A stretch of DNA of 19,907 nucleotides. Origin: a bacterium. GTDB taxonomy: Bacteria; BMS3Abin14. Under the pieces are notes generated by a model, which was not told the origin of the DNA, did not search any database, and worked only from the letters and a program-made list of their open reading frames with translations. Positions 18,933 through 19,907 of this stretch are shown in pieces. Within the stretch, counting starts at the first letter, position 1, and each line of letters starts with the position of its first letter. A program made the translations under genes and the position numbers. The stretch covers positions 1 through 19,907 of the forward strand of contig JARGFV010000041.1 in NCBI GenBank assembly GCA_029210545.1, read 5' to 3'.

Positions 18933-19637
18933 ATGAGTACCATCCTGATCATCGATTCGGCCGAAACGTTTGCCCGTTACGTGGAACTGGTAGTCGGGCG
19001 CTACGGTTGCCGTACCATCGGGGTCAAATCAGCCCAGGAAGCCTTGAAGGTGCTGTCCGATGGGGCCGTGGATCTTGTCATCGCACAGGAGAATCTTCCC
19101 GATATGGAGTGGCCGGAGTTCTGTCGCCGGATCAGGGAAGGGTCCGACCCCTCCCGGGTCCCGGTGATCATGCTTTCAGCGGAACCGGCCAGGACCGGCA
19201 GCAGCGAGTGCGGCGGAGTCGTGGTAGCGGAGGTACGGACAAAGCCGATCTCCATAGGGGACCTCATCGATGTCCTGTCGGAATACCTTCCTTTACAAAA
19301 CAAGCGACGGACTCTCAGGGCCGCGGTTGCCTTGAGGGCACTCATTCGCATCGGAAGCGAGCTGATCCCCTGCCAGGTGCTCAACCTGAGCGAGGGAGGG
19401 GTCTTCGTGCTCAGAAACCAGCCGGGCGAGGTGGGGGACGATGTGACGCTGATCCTGCCCCTGCCCGGGCTTGAAAAACCGGTCAAGGTCGCCGGCAAGG
19501 TGGCTTACGTTATCAGGAAGAGCACCGAAAAAAAACCGAGGGGGATGGGGGTCCAGTTCGAAACCGTCCCCGACGAGACCACCGAACTTCTCCAGGCTTA
19601 CCTTGAGGACCAGGTCGCCACCATCCTGGGGCGATGA
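18933..19637 (+). CDS. Pseudo-receiver domain fused to a PilZ domain
   Basis: The protein is 234 aa. Residues 1-120 have the response-regulator fold pattern (TILIIDSAETFARYVE, DLVIAQENLPDMEWPEFCRRIR, VPVIMLSAEP, VRTKPI). The phospho-acceptor position in DLVIAQ is Gln52, not Asp, while K104 is kept, so phosphorylation of the usual kind is not expected. Residues 124-234 form a PilZ domain with RRTLR (RxxxR), NLSEGG and GMGVQF, so cyclic-di-GMP binding is predicted. The domain order recalls receiver-PilZ proteins of myxobacteria and other Deltaproteobacteria. The start at ATG 18933 was preferred over GTG 18897, since the fold begins right after it. Its stop overlaps the next start as ATGA. Confidence 0.8.
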   Translation: MSTILIIDSAETFARYVELVVGRYGCRTIGVKSAQEALKVLSDGAVDLVIAQENLPDMEWPEFCRRIREGSDPSRVPVIMLSAEPARTGSSECGGVVVAEVRTKPISIGDLIDVLSEYLPLQNKRRTLRAAVALRALIRIGSELIPCQVLNLSEGGVFVLRNQPGEVGDDVTLILPLPGLEKPVKVAGKVAYVIRKSTEKKPRGMGVQFETVPDETTELLQAYLEDQVATILGR

Positions 19638-19831
19638 AACTGCCGAAAGGAGCCACGTTCTGCGATCTGAGGTGCGCCTACGCCTCGGCACCACGCGCGG
19701 AGATGGACGGGGCGCGTTCATGCATGACATTTACCGCCATATGGTGTGAACTTCACGAGCGGCACGTCATGAAATCACAACCGTGCCGGGACCGGGAGGA
19801 AAGGAAAAGACCGGAAATCAGTAATCAATAA
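19634..19831 (+). CDS. Small Cys-rich protein coupled to the receiver-PilZ gene
   Basis: This 65-aa protein starts in the ATGA that ends the preceding gene, a layout typical of translational coupling. Five cysteines are spaced as C10-x3-C14, C30, C38 and C51 within CDLRCAYA, DGARSCMTF, IWCEL and QPCRD. The pattern is compatible with a small metal-binding or redox-active domain. I have an impression of small deltaproteobacterial proteins with a similar C..RC.Y / DG..SC.TF / YC / PC pattern, but cannot name a family. There is no signal peptide. The tail RDREERKRPE runs into a 7-nt periodic tract, so the last ten residues may not be under selection. The function is unknown; association with the PilZ partner is inferred from overlap. 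Confidence 0.6.
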   Translation: MKLPKGATFCDLRCAYASAPRAEMDGARSCMTFTAIWCELHERHVMKSQPCRDREERKRPEISNQ

Positions 19832-19832
19832 T
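19805..19832. repeat. Heptamer tract adjoining repeat copy C
   Basis: Heptamers AAAAGAC, CGGAAAT, CAGTAAT and CAATAAT run in register and end at the outer terminus of repeat copy C. The tract also supplies the final codons and stop of the small Cys-rich gene. The mirrored situation occurs at the left edge, where a heptamer tract lies just outside copy A. Confidence 0.5.
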
Positions 19833-19907
19833 GATAGAGTCGCAAAAAGTCCAATCCGGGACTTTTCGCTCCACGGAAAGGGAAAAGCGTCGTTTTCCCT
19901 TTCCTTA
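19831..19907 (+). repeat. Truncated copy C of the multi-hairpin repeat element
   Basis: Bases 19839-19905 are identical to the complement of 1-67 and differ from the complete copy at 14180-14249 at three positions. The perfect 12-bp stem GGAAAGGGAAAA/TTTTCCCTTTCC is present. The window ends before the third hairpin of the complete copy would appear, so the element is cut by the window edge. Confidence 0.85.

Overview
The window looks like origin-proximal chromosome from a Gram-negative bacterium, most plausibly a deltaproteobacterial (Desulfobacterota-type) lineage. The reasons are the gene order dnaN-recF-gyrB-gyrA, a GyrB with the large Gram-negative insertion, outer membrane phospholipase A plus a second predicted outer-membrane barrel, frequent TTG starts, and several PilZ proteins. 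The lineage is an inference; no rRNA or other decisive marker is present.

Layout. 1-716: non-coding, with a truncated hairpin-rich repeat, a 7-nt periodic tract, DnaA-box-like sites, a long palindrome and a possible dnaN promoter; dnaA is not here. 717-8157: dnaN, recF, gyrB, gyrA. 8371-9181: two tandem PilZ genes, each followed by the same kind of hairpins. 9469-10275: membrane-anchored TPR protein. 10339-11376 (minus): guaC, separated from the TPR gene by a bidirectional terminator. 11874-12764: pldA. 12878-13861 (minus): protein with a degenerate TIR-like C-terminal domain. 14176-14333: complete copy of the hairpin-rich element. 14351-14566: 71-aa conserved-type hypothetical. 14567-15075: hairpin-rich spacer. 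15076-16934: FmdB-type zinc ribbon, predicted outer-membrane barrel, small four-helix membrane protein. 17041-17904: metF. 18021-19831: dual cyclic-nucleotide-binding protein, pseudo-receiver-PilZ protein, and a Cys-rich 65-aa protein coupled to it by an ATGA overlap. 19831-19907: another truncated copy of the repeat.

The genes form a DNA replication and topology block plus second-messenger effectors: three PilZ domains for cyclic-di-GMP and two cyclic-nucleotide domains, with no synthesising enzyme in view. The rest are metabolic or envelope genes.

The strongest unexplained signal is in the spacers. At least ten intergenic tracts show a degenerate 7-nt period, each with its own unit sequence, and most lie beside perfect hairpins or miniature inverted-repeat elements, several of which overlap stop codons. 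Both ends of the window fall inside the same repeat in opposite orientation, which suggests that these are assembly breakpoints.
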